Assembly (NCBI RefSeq): GCF_002742625.1
Contig: NZ_PEBF01000001.1
Coordinates: 4,402,001 to 4,466,000, forward strand
Direction of reading: 5' to 3'
Length of the DNA: 64,000 bases
Source: Caulobacter sp. FWC2
GTDB taxonomy: Bacteria > Pseudomonadota > Alphaproteobacteria > Caulobacterales > Caulobacteraceae
Shown here: positions 6,986 to 15,503 of the stretch, in pieces
Numbering within the stretch: the stretch's first letter is position 1
Layout of the letters: every line of letters starts with the position of its first letter
Made by a program: the position numbers and the translations under genes
The notes under the pieces: model-generated
The model's database searches: none
Seen by the model: only the letters and a program-made list of their open reading frames with translations
Told to the model about the DNA's origin: nothing

Positions 6986-8203
6986 TTGGGACTCTTCGAC
7001 AGCCACTCCGCCCTGGCCGCCCGTTACGAGACTGCTCGCGCTTCCGGCCAGATGCCGACCGGCGTGGTGATGGACCAGCTCCTCTCGGCCAGCGAGGCGA
7101 TCATCAACGGCCGCAAGACCGTGACCGTGGGCACGCACAACTATCTGGGCCTGGCCTTCGACGAGGCCAGCATCGAGGCCGCGGTCGAGGCGGTGCGTCG
7201 CGAAGGCACGGGCACCTGCGGCTCGCGGATCGCCAACGGCTCGTTCTCGGACCACGTCGCGCTGGAGCGTGAACTGGCCGACCTGCACGGCATGGCCCAC
7301 GCCATGGTGTTCTCGACCGGCTACCAGGCCAATCTGGGGATCATCTCGACCCTGGTCGGCGCGGGCGACTTCCTGCTGCTGGACGCCGACAGCCACGCCT
7401 CGATCTACGACGCCTGCAAGCAGACCCAAGCCAGCGCCATCCGCTTCAAGCACAACGACGCCGCCGACCTGGACAAGCGCCTGCGCCGCTTGGCTGGCGA
7501 GCCGGGCAACAAGCTGGTCGTCGTCGAAGGCATCTATTCGATGCTGGGCGACATGGCCCCGCTGAAGGCGATCGTCGAGGTCGCCAAGCGCCACGGCGCC
7601 TACATCCTGGTCGACGAGGCCCACTCGATGGGCGTGCTGGGCGACAACGGCTGCGGCCTGGCCGAGCAGGAAGGCCTGCTGGATCAGGTCGACTTCGTGG
7701 TCGGCACCTTCTCCAAGAGCCTGGGCGCCGTCGGCGGCTACTGCGTGTCGAACCACGAGCAGTTCGACCTCCTGCGCATCGCCTGCCGACCCTACATGTT
7801 CACCGCCTCGCTGCCGCCGGCGACCGTCGCCTCCGTGCGCGCCTCGCTGAAAGCCGTGAAGGAACGGCCGCACCTGCGGGCCAAGCTGTGGGCCAATGTC
7901 AGCCGCCTCTACAGCGCGCTGGAGACCGCCGGCTTCCAGCTGGGCTCGACGCCCAGCCCGATCGTCGCGGTCTGCTTGGAGTCGGACGCCACGACCCTGG
8001 GCATGTGGCGCGCGCTGCTGGAGGCCGGCTACTACGTCAATATCGGCCTGCCGCCGGCCACGCCGTCGGGCGAGAGCCTGCTGCGCTGCGCCATCTCGGC
8101 CGCTCACACCGAAGCGCAGATGGACGGCCTGGCCGAAGCCATGATCCGCCTGGGTCATGAGTTCGGCGTGCTGTCCGAGCCGCGCCTGATGGCGAAGGCT
8201 TAG
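6986..8203 (+). CDS. alpha-oxoamine synthase, serine palmitoyltransferase-like
   Basis: 405-residue PLP enzyme of the class II aminotransferase/alpha-oxoamine synthase family, which condenses an amino acid with an acyl-CoA or acyl-ACP thioester. Family features: NYLGLAFD, GTGTCGSRIANGS, the His-rich LDADSHASIYDA loop, VDEAHSMGVLG (the PLP-binding Asp), and the Schiff-base lysine K244 in GTFSKSLGAVGG. Bacterial serine palmitoyltransferases make 3-ketosphinganine for sphingolipids, and the sequence resembles that branch more than KBL or BioF. Start is a TTG at 6986, giving the MGLFDSH N-terminus with AGAAAG 6 bases upstream. An ATG at 6896 in the same frame would overlap the regulator gene. Substrate is inferred. 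Confidence 0.8.
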   Translation: MGLFDSHSALAARYETARASGQMPTGVVMDQLLSASEAIINGRKTVTVGTHNYLGLAFDEASIEAAVEAVRREGTGTCGSRIANGSFSDHVALERELADLHGMAHAMVFSTGYQANLGIISTLVGAGDFLLLDADSHASIYDACKQTQASAIRFKHNDAADLDKRLRRLAGEPGNKLVVVEGIYSMLGDMAPLKAIVEVAKRHGAYILVDEAHSMGVLGDNGCGLAEQEGLLDQVDFVVGTFSKSLGAVGGYCVSNHEQFDLLRIACRPYMFTASLPPATVASVRASLKAVKERPHLRAKLWANVSRLYSALETAGFQLGSTPSPIVAVCLESDATTLGMWRALLEAGYYVNIGLPPATPSGESLLRCAISAAHTEAQMDGLAEAMIRLGHEFGVLSEPRLMAKA

Positions 8204-8215
8204 GGGAAGCGAAAA

Positions 8216-8304
8216 CCTCGTCCTTCGACAAGCTCAGGATGAGGTTTTCTACTGACATACGGCGCTGAAATTCGTCCTCATCCTGAGCTTGTCGAAGGAC
8301 GAGG
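8216..8304. repeat. 29-bp perfect inverted repeat
   Basis: Arms at 8216-8244 and 8276-8304 are exact reverse complements (beginning CCTCGTCCTTCGACAAGC), separated by 31 bp. It sits between the convergent SPT-like and isomerase genes. The arm sequence is recalled as a common intergenic repeat in Caulobacter and sphingomonads. It could act as a bidirectional terminator hairpin, but there is no T-run. Confidence 0.85.
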
Positions 8305-8325
8305 ACGGCCCCGCTGATTTGCCCC

Positions 8326-8931
8326 CTACCCCTTCGCCAACTCCGCCTCGACCTGGCCGAGCCGCTCCTTGCCGAAGAACATCTCCCCGCCGACGAAGAA
8401 GGTCGGGATGCCGAACACGCCGCGCGCGACGGCGGCCTCGGTGTTGGCCATCAGCTGCCCCTTCACCGCCGGGTCGCTGGTCGCCGCCAGCAGGGCCGCG
8501 CCGTCCAGGCCGGCCGCGTTGGCCGTGACGACGAACACCTCCGGATCGTCCAGCTTGAGGCCCTGCTCCCACATGCCCTTCAGCATCGTGTCGAGATAGG
8601 CCTCGCCGACGCCCATTCGCTGGGCGGCGATCTGGCCGCGCATCAGCAGCAGGGTGTTGACCGGGAAGTGCGGATTGAACCGAAACGCCGAAAGCTCGTG
8701 CGCTTCGATGAAGCGGCGCATCTCCAGCATCTCGTAGTCCATCTTGCCCTTGACGCCGCCGAAGGCGATGGCCGGGGCCTGATTGCCGGTGGCCTTAAAG
8801 ATGCCGCCCAGCAGGCATGGCAGAAGGCTCACGGTCGCGCCGTGGCGGGCGGCGATCTCCGGCAGCACCTTCCAGGCCAGGTAGGCGTTGGGGCTGCCGA
8901 AGTCGAAGATGAAGTCGACGGTCTTGCTCAC
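8326..8931 (-). CDS. 2-hydroxychromene-2-carboxylate isomerase-like DsbA-family protein
   Basis: 201-residue kappa-GST/DsbA-fold protein. Typical segments: VDFIFDFGSPNAYLAWKVLP at the N-terminus, FNPHFPVNTLLLMRG, and GVFGIPTFFVGGEMFFGKERL near the C-terminus. In place of a CxxC motif it has the FGSPNAYLA serine segment seen in HCCA isomerases, which use glutathione to isomerise aromatic ring-cleavage products. I chose the GTG at 8931: it follows a GGGAGAG site at good spacing and avoids overlap with the upstream SDR gene. An ATG at 8949 is also open. It is probably cotranscribed with the SDR; no other aromatic catabolism genes are nearby. Confidence 0.82.
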   Translation of the reverse strand: MSKTVDFIFDFGSPNAYLAWKVLPEIAARHGATVSLLPCLLGGIFKATGNQAPAIAFGGVKGKMDYEMLEMRRFIEAHELSAFRFNPHFPVNTLLLMRGQIAAQRMGVGEAYLDTMLKGMWEQGLKLDDPEVFVVTANAAGLDGAALLAATSDPAVKGQLMANTEAAVARGVFGIPTFFVGGEMFFGKERLGQVEAELAKG

Positions 8932-8942
8932 CAGCTCTCTCC

Positions 8943-9695
8943 CTACCAAGTCTCGGAATGGGGCCGCAGGTCGATTTCGTGGGTCCAGGCCGAGCGCGGC
9001 TGGCGGTGCAGCCAGACATAGTTGGCGGCGATCTCGGCGGGTTTCAGGATCTCGTCGCGTTCCAGCAGGCCCTGGACGTCCTCGCGCATCGAGCGGGTGA
9101 AGACCCCGTCGATCGCCCCGTCGACCACCACATGGGCCACATGGATACCCTTGGGCCCCAGCTCCCGCGCCGCGCTCTGCGCCACCGCCCGCAGGCCGGC
9201 CTTCGCCGAGGCGAAGGCGCTGAAACCGTCCTTGCCGCGCAAGGACGCGCTGGCCCCGGTGAACAGGATCGTGCCGCGACCGCGCGGGACCATCACCCGC
9301 GCCGCCTCGCGAGCGGTGAGGAACCCTGCGAAGCAGGCCATCTCCCAGACCTTGCTGAACACCTGGGCCGTGGTCTCCGTGAGACCGAAGCGGACATTCG
9401 CGCCGATGTTGAAGACGACCACCTCCAGCGGCCCGACCTCGGCCTCGATCCGGTCGACCAGGGCGATCATCTCGGCCTCCTGGCGGGCGTCGACGCCGTA
9501 GGCGCGGGCCTGGCCGCCGCTCCCCTTCTCACTTAGGGCGCGGATCTCGGCGGCCAGGGCTTCCAGCTGGTCGAGGTGGCGCGGTCGACGGGTCATGCAG
9601 ACCGTATAGCCTTCGGCCGCGAAGGCCTTGGCGATCGCGCCGCCGACCCCATCGCCGACACCCACCACCAGGCAGGCGCCCTTTGGACTGCTCAT
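8943..9695 (-). CDS. short-chain dehydrogenase/reductase family protein
   Basis: 250 residues with a Rossmann fold. The cofactor loop reads GVGDGVGGAIA in place of the usual TGxxxGIG; NIGAN substitutes for NNAG, and the catalytic serine region is FTGASAS. The usual YxxxK is FASAK, so the catalytic tyrosine appears to be phenylalanine. My recollection is that this substitution is common in the subfamily with the ELGPKGIHVAHVV segment. Activity as a standard dehydrogenase is therefore uncertain. It is followed directly by the isomerase gene and probably forms a two-gene operon with it. Confidence 0.85.
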   Translation of the reverse strand: MSSPKGACLVVGVGDGVGGAIAKAFAAEGYTVCMTRRPRHLDQLEALAAEIRALSEKGSGGQARAYGVDARQEAEMIALVDRIEAEVGPLEVVVFNIGANVRFGLTETTAQVFSKVWEMACFAGFLTAREAARVMVPRGRGTILFTGASASLRGKDGFSAFASAKAGLRAVAQSAARELGPKGIHVAHVVVDGAIDGVFTRSMREDVQGLLERDEILKPAEIAANYVWLHRQPRSAWTHEIDLRPHSETW

Positions 9696-9822
9696 CGCCG
9701 CTTCCTCCGTTCACAAGGCGGCAGGTTCGTCTTGAATCGCTACGGAGTCGAGGGGCGCTGGTGCGCACGCCTTGATCGGATAACGTATCTGCGAAACAGC
9801 GCAGGGGCGCGGGGGAGTTTCC

Positions 9823-11646
9823 ATGGATCGTCGTCAGTTTCTGCTGGGCGTCGCGCTGACGCCGCTGGCCGTCTCGCCCGCCCTCGCCGCGCCGGGCGCC
9901 CGCGACGCCGAGTTACGCACCCTGCTGGACCAGTTCTGGGAAGCCGACCTCGACGCCTCGCCCGAGACGGCGACCAGCAGGGGCCTGGACGTCGGGGCTC
10001 GCGCCGGCCAGCGCGCCCAGCTGAACGACGGCTCGCGCGCGGCCCGCACCGCCTGGGTCGCCCAGCGCAAGGACCGCGTCGCGGCCCTGGCCAGGATCGA
10101 CCCGGCCCAGCTGTCGCAGGCCGCCCGCGTCGACCACGAGGTCACTACCTACACCTACAAGCGCATCGTCGAGGGCGGCGAAAAGTTCAGCTATGGCGAA
10201 GGCCCGGCCGGCTTCGGCTACGCCCCCTATTCGCCCTATGTGCTGAGCCAGCTGACCGGCCCGTATCAGGCCGTCCCGGACTTCCTCGACTCCCGCCACC
10301 CGGTGAAGACCAGGGAAGACGCCGAGGCCTATCTCTCGCGCCTGGAGGTCTATGCCAAGGTTCTCGACGACAACACCGCGTCGTTCAGAATGGACGCGGC
10401 CGCCGGCGTGCTGGCCCCCGACTTCGCCCTCGACGCGGGCCTGGCCCAACTGAAGCGCCAGCGCGCCCCGGCGCCGGAGCAGACCAGCATCGTCCAGTCC
10501 TTGGTGACGCGCGCGGCCAAGGCGGGCCTTTCCGGCGACTGGTCGGCCCGCGCCAGCGCCATCGTCGGCGGCAAGGTGCAGCCGGCCCTCGACCGCCAGA
10601 TCGCCGCCTTGGAGGCCCTCCGCCCCAAGGCGACCGGCGACGCCGGGGCCTGGAAGCTGCCGATGGGCGAGGCCTTCTACGCCGGAGCCCTGGCCTTCCA
10701 GACCACCACCCGCCGCACGCCCGAGGAGGTCCACAAGCTGGGCCTCGACCAGGTGGCCGACCTGACCGCTCAGATCGACGTGCTGCTGAAGAAGCAGGGC
10801 CTGACCACCGGCACGGTCGCCGCGCGCCTGACGGCCCTGTCGGCCCGGCCGGACCAGCTCTACGCCAACACCGACGCCGGCCGCGCCACGCTGCTGGACG
10901 ACCTCAACGCCCAGACCAAGGCCATCCGCGCCCAGCTGCCGACCCAGTTCCGCACCCTGCCCGCCGCCCCGGTCGAGATCGTCCGCGTGCCGCCCGAGAT
11001 CGAGGACGGCGCCCCGAACGGCTACGCCCAGCCGCCGTCGCTGGACGGTTCGCGGCCGGGCCGTTTCTACATCAACCTCAAGGACACCACCGAGTGGCCG
11101 AAGTTCAGCCTGCCGACCCTGAGCTATCACGAGGCCCTGCCCGGCCACGTGTGGCAGGGCTCGATCGCCCTGGGCTCGCAGGAGATCCCGATGCTGCGCC
11201 GGGCCGGCATGGGCTTCGCCGCCTACAGCGAGGGCTGGGCGCTCTATGCCGAGCAGCTGGCCGCCGAGATGGGGGCCTATCACGACGACCCGCTGGGCGA
11301 GATCGGCTTCCTGCAGTCGCTGCAGTTCCGCGCCGTGCGCCTGGTGGTCGACACCGGCATGCACCACAAGCGCTGGAGCCGCGCCCAGGCCACCGACTAC
11401 ATGGTCGCGAGCACCGGCATGCCGCGCTCGCGGGTGCAGCGCGAGATCGACCGATACTGCATCTGGCCGGGCCAGGCCTGCAGCTACAAGATCGGCCACA
11501 CCGAATGGGAGCGCCTGCGCGACGTGGCCAGGGCGAAGGCCGGCGCCAAGTTCGACCCCAAGGCTTTCCACGACGTGCTGCTGCGCGGAGCCATGCCGCT
11601 GGTGGTGCTGGAGCAGGTGCTGAGCACGATGTCCTTCACCGCCTGA
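9823..11646 (+). CDS. exported DUF885-family predicted zinc hydrolase
   Basis: 607 residues. The N-terminus MDRRQFLLGVALTPLA...ALAA is a twin-arginine-type signal, implying export of a folded protein. The rest matches DUF885, a helical family related to gluzincin-like peptidases. The probable metal-binding motif HEALPGH lies near residue 440, and the conserved acidic segment YSEGWALYAEQLA follows about 30 residues later. The C-terminal region (RYCIWPGQACSYKIG) is also characteristic. It diverges from the SDR operon over 127 bp. Substrate is unknown; family members are usually annotated as hypothetical or as metallocarboxypeptidase-like. Confidence 0.85.
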   Translation: MDRRQFLLGVALTPLAVSPALAAPGARDAELRTLLDQFWEADLDASPETATSRGLDVGARAGQRAQLNDGSRAARTAWVAQRKDRVAALARIDPAQLSQAARVDHEVTTYTYKRIVEGGEKFSYGEGPAGFGYAPYSPYVLSQLTGPYQAVPDFLDSRHPVKTREDAEAYLSRLEVYAKVLDDNTASFRMDAAAGVLAPDFALDAGLAQLKRQRAPAPEQTSIVQSLVTRAAKAGLSGDWSARASAIVGGKVQPALDRQIAALEALRPKATGDAGAWKLPMGEAFYAGALAFQTTTRRTPEEVHKLGLDQVADLTAQIDVLLKKQGLTTGTVAARLTALSARPDQLYANTDAGRATLLDDLNAQTKAIRAQLPTQFRTLPAAPVEIVRVPPEIEDGAPNGYAQPPSLDGSRPGRFYINLKDTTEWPKFSLPTLSYHEALPGHVWQGSIALGSQEIPMLRRAGMGFAAYSEGWALYAEQLAAEMGAYHDDPLGEIGFLQSLQFRAVRLVVDTGMHHKRWSRAQATDYMVASTGMPRSRVQREIDRYCIWPGQACSYKIGHTEWERLRDVARAKAGAKFDPKAFHDVLLRGAMPLVVLEQVLSTMSFTA

Positions 11647-11755
11647 CCGCTCAATCTTGACGATCGCGCCGCCGCACCCACAGCTTGAGCAGACCTCGGG
11701 CGGATGCGGCGGCGATTGAAGACCGCCCGCGCGGACCTGGGGACGGGAGAGAAAC

Positions 11756-12286
11756 TTGGCCGATCCGCGCGACTTCCACACGCCCAAGGACCACTACACC
11801 AAGGCCGACCTCCTGGAGTCGGGCTTGGGCGGCTATTTCGGGCCGGGCAACGCCCAGCTGCCCGCGCCGCCGATGCTGATGATGGACCGCATCACCGAGA
11901 TCAGCCTGGACGGCGGCGACTTCGGCAAGGGCCACGTGGTCGCCGAGCTGGATATCACCCCGGACCTCTGGTTCTTCGACTGCCACTTCATCGGCGATCC
12001 GGTCATGCCGGGCTGCCTGGGGCTGGACGCCATGTGGCAGGTGATCGGCTACTGGCTGGGCTGGTCGGGCTCGCCTGGCAAGGGCCGCGCCCTTGGCGTC
12101 GGCGAGGTCAAGTTCCGCGGCGATATCACCCCGGCGTCCAAGCTGGTCCGCTACGAGATCAGCCTGCGCCAGGTCCGCCGGGGTAAGCTGGCCCTGGGTC
12201 TGGCCAACGGCCGCCTGCTCGTCGATGGCGAGTACGTCTACACGGCCACTGATCTGAAGGTGGGGATGATCGAGACGCGAGCCTAG
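11756..12286 (+). CDS. fabA: 3-hydroxydecanoyl-ACP dehydratase/isomerase
   Basis: 176-residue FabA. It dehydrates 3-hydroxydecanoyl-ACP and isomerises the product to the cis-3 form, the branch point to unsaturated fatty acids in anaerobic-type synthesis. The catalytic His is in [13 protein letters not shown] and the catalytic Asp in LGLDAMWQ. Length and the [13 protein letters not shown] motif fit the family. Start is a TTG at 11756 with GGGAGAGA 4-5 bases upstream, yielding [19 protein letters not shown]. The usual partner fabB is not adjacent; the 3' end overlaps the convergent response-regulator gene by 4 bp. Confidence 0.95.
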   Translation: MADPRDFHTPKDHYTKADLLESGLGGYFGPGNAQLPAPPMLMMDRITEISLDGGDFGKGHVVAELDITPDLWFFDCHFIGDPVMPGCLGLDAMWQVIGYWLGWSGSPGKGRALGVGEVKFRGDITPASKLVRYEISLRQVRRGKLALGLANGRLLVDGEYVYTATDLKVGMIETRA

Positions 12287-12660
12287 GCCGCCATGGCCGC
12301 GTGAATGGCCGCCTGCAGTTGCTGATCCGACACCGGCTTGAACAGCACGCCCGCCGGATGGTCCAGATAGATGCGCTCGATCGTCGCCGGCTCGCGCGAG
12401 CCGGTGACGAAGATGACCTTCGAGCCCACGGTCTCGTAGATGGCGAGGGCGGCGTCGACGCCGTCCTTGTCGCCCAGCAGGCGCATGTCCATCAGGACCA
12501 CCGCCGGACGATGCAGCTGGGCCATCGCCACGGCGGCGTCGGCGGTGGCCGCGGTGCCGCAGACGACGAGGCCCATGTCCTCCACCTGCATGGAAAGGCC
12601 CTGGGCGATCAGGAACTCGTCATCCACCACCAGAACGGTGTCACCAAGCGTCTTCATCAT
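12283..12660 (-). CDS. single-domain response regulator
   Basis: 125-residue receiver domain with no output domain. Phosphorylation-site residues are intact: D13/D14 (VVDDE), phospho-acceptor D58 (LMDMR), a Thr in FVTGSRE and the conserved Lys in LFKPVS. The ATG overlaps the stop codon of the upstream kinase gene (ATGA), so the two are translationally coupled and almost certainly a cognate pair. As a stand-alone receiver it probably acts through protein-protein contact or phosphotransfer. Confidence 0.92.
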   Translation of the reverse strand: MMKTLGDTVLVVDDEFLIAQGLSMQVEDMGLVVCGTAATADAAVAMAQLHRPAVVLMDMRLLGDKDGVDAALAIYETVGSKVIFVTGSREPATIERIYLDHPAGVLFKPVSDQQLQAAIHAAMAA

Positions 12661-14138
12661 ACAACAGGTCCAGGCAGATCGATTTCGGTGTGAAAACCCG
12701 GGCCGCGTCGGACGGTCAGGGTCCCGCCCAACTGCCGCACAAGGCCGTCGACGATCGTCACGCCCAGCGAAGCCGGCGCCGCTTCAGAACCGCTGCTCGC
12801 TGCGGCGGTTCCGTCGTCGGACACGATCAGCACGACCCTGTCGTCTTCGCCGCGCTTCAGCAAGACCTCGATGGCGCCCTCTCCGGAGGGAAAGGCGTGC
12901 TTCAGCGAGTTGGTCACCAGCTCCGTGACGATCAGGCCCAGGGGAATGGCGAAGTCCAACCCGACCTGCAGTGGCATGGCGTTGACGGACAGGCGGACGT
13001 CCTTGGTCGCCACGCCTTGCAGCAGGTTGCTGGACAGCTCTTCGAGGAAGGGCGCGGCGTCGAACGTCTTGAGATCCTGCGACCCCATCAGCTGATGATG
13101 CACCAGGCCCAGGGCGAAGACCCGGCCGCGCAGTCCCGCCAGGGCGGCGCGGGCCTCGGGATCGCTCAGCCGCCGCCGCTGCATCACCAGCAGGCTGTCG
13201 ATGATCTGCAGGTTGTTCTTCACCCGGTGATAGACCTCCCGCAGCAGGAGGTCGCGCTGGGCGATGGTGGCCGCCTGCTCGGCCGACAGGATTTCCAGGT
13301 CTTGCTTGGCGTTGACCAGCGCCAGCCTTGACCGGTGCTGCTCGTCGATGTTCTCGACGACGGCGGCGGCCAGGATGGGGTGGCCCGTCTTGGGCGAGCG
13401 CGTGACGGTCGCCGACGCGCGCGCCCAGATCACCTCGCCGTCACGGCGCACATAGCGCTTTTCGCGAATATAGGCGGGCCGCTCGCCATCCAGCATCAGT
13501 TGATAGGCGTCTTGATCGGCCTCGCGATCGGCCTCCAGAGTCAGCTCCCAGCCGATGCGACCGACCAGCTCCTCGGGCCGGTAGCCCAGCATGGCGGCGA
13601 AGGCTTGGTTGACGCGAATGATGCGTCCCGAAACGGGTTCCGTCTGGACCTTGCCCACGGCCGCGTTCTCGAAGCTGGCGCGGAACTGCGCCTCGTTCAG
13701 GATCAGCGCATCCGCGACCTGCTCATGCTTTCGCAGCGCCGACCGCCGAAGACCGCAGACGCCGATGATCAGGCCGCCGACGATCGCGGCGGTGACCAGC
13801 GCGCGAGTCTCCTGGCCGTTGATGACGAACGAAAACGGCTGGCCCAGATAGACATACCAGGCGCCGAGCAGCCCGCCGACCAGACAAAGCCACCCCGCGA
13901 CGGGCCCCAGGCGCAGGCATGTCACCAGCAGGATGGGAAAGACCGCCATCAGGGGCTCGCCGCCGCCGGCATGGGCCCGGAGCAAGGCCCCCAGGGCGAC
14001 CGACAGTCCGGCCGCCAGGGCGCCGCCCACGACCTTGGCGGCCAAGCTGGCCGGACGCGCGTCGCCATGGATCCACGACATCACCGTGCTGAGATCTGGA
14101 ACGGCCGCGCTCGACGGTCCAGGCGGTGACAAAGACAT
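12657..14138 (-). CDS. membrane sensor histidine kinase, HisKA_2 type, with PAS domain
   Basis: 493 residues. Residues about 32-130 hold three to four membrane helices resembling the DUF4118/KdpD-like or MASE region. A PAS/PAC domain follows (about 140-270; ASFENAAVGKVQ, GEVIWARASATV). The phospho-accepting histidine is H304 in EVYHRVKNNLQ, the HisKA_2 signature, and an ATPase domain has the N-box TELVTNSLKHAFP. The start at 14138 (MSLSPPG) was preferred over a longer open frame because it precedes the first membrane helix by a normal distance. It pairs with the overlapping single-domain regulator. The sensed signal is unknown. The 180 bp upstream shows no clear element. Confidence 0.9.
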   Translation of the reverse strand: MSLSPPGPSSAAVPDLSTVMSWIHGDARPASLAAKVVGGALAAGLSVALGALLRAHAGGGEPLMAVFPILLVTCLRLGPVAGWLCLVGGLLGAWYVYLGQPFSFVINGQETRALVTAAIVGGLIIGVCGLRRSALRKHEQVADALILNEAQFRASFENAAVGKVQTEPVSGRIIRVNQAFAAMLGYRPEELVGRIGWELTLEADREADQDAYQLMLDGERPAYIREKRYVRRDGEVIWARASATVTRSPKTGHPILAAAVVENIDEQHRSRLALVNAKQDLEILSAEQAATIAQRDLLLREVYHRVKNNLQIIDSLLVMQRRRLSDPEARAALAGLRGRVFALGLVHHQLMGSQDLKTFDAAPFLEELSSNLLQGVATKDVRLSVNAMPLQVGLDFAIPLGLIVTELVTNSLKHAFPSGEGAIEVLLKRGEDDRVVLIVSDDGTAAASSGSEAAPASLGVTIVDGLVRQLGGTLTVRRGPGFHTEIDLPGPVV

Positions 14139-14317
14139 ATGCGGCCCGACGTCAGAGGCAGAAAAGGGTAGTCCGATGATGACGCTATCACGACTTCCAC
14201 GCGAACCAAGCCCCTTCCCTCGCGTGATACTTACGCAGAGAGGGCGGCGTGAGGGCGGCTCGGTCACGTCGGAGGGTCGAGATGTATGCCGCCGACGCTC
14301 GCGGATGTTGGCCGCCA

Positions 14318-15007
14318 TTAGTCCTTGGGACAAAGGCCCTTGGGCGCCCACGCCGAGGTCAGCGTCGTTGGAGGGCTGCCTTCTCCATGCAGGATCAAAG
14401 CGAAGCCCTGCCGCGTATCTTGGCCGATCGCCATCAACAGCATGGGCGGCCCCTGCCGCACCAACAAGGAATGCCCAGCCCCGCGGGCGACCTGGACGCC
14501 CTCGGGCGTTTCCAGGCAGCTTGCGCCGCTGATCGCATAGAACGCCTCGGGGCCTGAGTGGACATGAACCGGCGCGGTCATGCCGGGCGCGAACGTCGAT
14601 TTCAGGTACTCGGCGCTGAAGTCGCCCCGTGGGGCCTCGATCGGAAGCGGGCCGACGTCGGCGAGATGATCGCCGCCTGCGAGCCGACGCCCCTTGGCGC
14701 CCAGGTCGAACAGCCAGACCCGGCCAAAGGCCTGCACGACCGCGCCATGCGACGGCTTGGCCCGTTCGGCGGCCGCCACGTCGGCGAAGGTATAGATGCT
14801 CCAGTAGAGCGGCGTCTTTGGCAGCGCCCCAAGCTCCTGGTGCGCGACGAGGCAGGCCGGCCCCGGCGTCTCCCCAGCTTGCCCGGAACAGGTTCGCGAC
14901 GTGGCCTGGGCGTGGACCGTCAAGGGCGCCAGGACGACCAGAGCAAGCGAACCGAGAAAGCGCGCCAACGCCTTTGCCGAAATCCAGTTCATGGACCGCC
15001 CCGTCAC
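14318..15007 (-). CDS. exported cupin-domain protein
   Basis: 229 residues with an N-terminal signal peptide (hydrophobic LGSLALVVLAPLTVHAQA). The C-terminal half is a cupin-like beta barrel: the PVHVHSGPEAFYAISG segment supplies two His and a Glu of the metal-binding motif, and GAGHSLLVRQGPPMLLM follows. Probably a periplasmic metal-binding cupin of unknown substrate. I chose the GTG at 15007 because GGAGGG lies 6 bases upstream; an ATG at 14992 (MNWISAK) would also keep the signal peptide. It stands alone on the minus strand upstream of the kinase pair. Confidence 0.72.
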   Translation of the reverse strand: MTGRSMNWISAKALARFLGSLALVVLAPLTVHAQATSRTCSGQAGETPGPACLVAHQELGALPKTPLYWSIYTFADVAAAERAKPSHGAVVQAFGRVWLFDLGAKGRRLAGGDHLADVGPLPIEAPRGDFSAEYLKSTFAPGMTAPVHVHSGPEAFYAISGASCLETPEGVQVARGAGHSLLVRQGPPMLLMAIGQDTRQGFALILHGEGSPPTTLTSAWAPKGLCPKD

Positions 15008-15151
15008 TGAAGACCCTCCGTGATGGTGCCCCATCTGGGAGCGGTTAACCACCCCTGGTAGACTACGGCCGTCCGCTCCACGCGAGTGAACGCCAGGTCT
15101 GCTGTCGGAGTCGGCGCCGATAGCCGCTTTCGACCCTTAGGCGATCTTGAG

Positions 15152-15288
15152 CCCCTCTCCTTTAGGGAGAGGGAGGGACCCGCCGCGAAGCGGTGGGAGG
15201 GTGAGGGGTTACGAGGTTTGACGGCGTGCCGGCACTCCGTCGAGCGCTGTAACCCCTCACCCCAGCCCTCTCCCTATGGGAGAGGGAG
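15152..15288. repeat. dispersed palindromic repeat, GGGAGAGGG type
   Basis: Same family as 1411-1549: CCCCTCTCC and TAGGGAGAGGG, the CGCGAAGCG mini-hairpin and GAGGGGTTA, then an inverted second half with TAACCCCTCACCCCAGCCC and CTCTCCCTATGGGAGAGGG. It fills most of the 400-bp gap between the cupin gene and the 30-residue membrane peptide gene. Confidence 0.8.
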
Positions 15289-15403
15289 CATGTCCGCTCC
15301 CCACCCTCCCCTGTCTTTCGGAACGTCCGCTTTCGAGCGGTCTTCGGTCTTGCCTAGCGAGAGGGAAGGCCGCACGCTTTCACGACCCGCACTGGAGGCT
15401 TCG

Positions 15404-15496
15404 ATGTCCGACTTCTCACCCGCGAGCTGGATCGCGGTCTTCGTGGCGGTCGGTGGGGCGCTCATCGTCGTCTTTGTGAAGCGCGGGCGCCGATAG
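15404..15496 (+). CDS. 30-residue single-span membrane peptide
   Basis: A short open frame with strong signs of being real. A perfect GGAGG ribosome-binding site lies 5 bases before the ATG. The product MSDFSPASWIAVF... has one hydrophobic helix (about residues 9-25, ending VVFVK) followed by a basic KRGRR tail, which fits insertion with the C-terminus in the cytoplasm. It ends 7 bp before the convergent gene at 15504. No known small membrane protein was recognised and function is unknown. Confidence 0.6.
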   Translation: MSDFSPASWIAVFVAVGGALIVVFVKRGRR

Positions 15497-15503
15497 CCGC
15501 CGT

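Noticed and set aside
12657..14351. Longer version of the HisKA_2 kinase starting at 14351
   Set aside because: The extra 71 residues are low-complexity and hydrophilic with no domain; the ATG at 14138 fits better.
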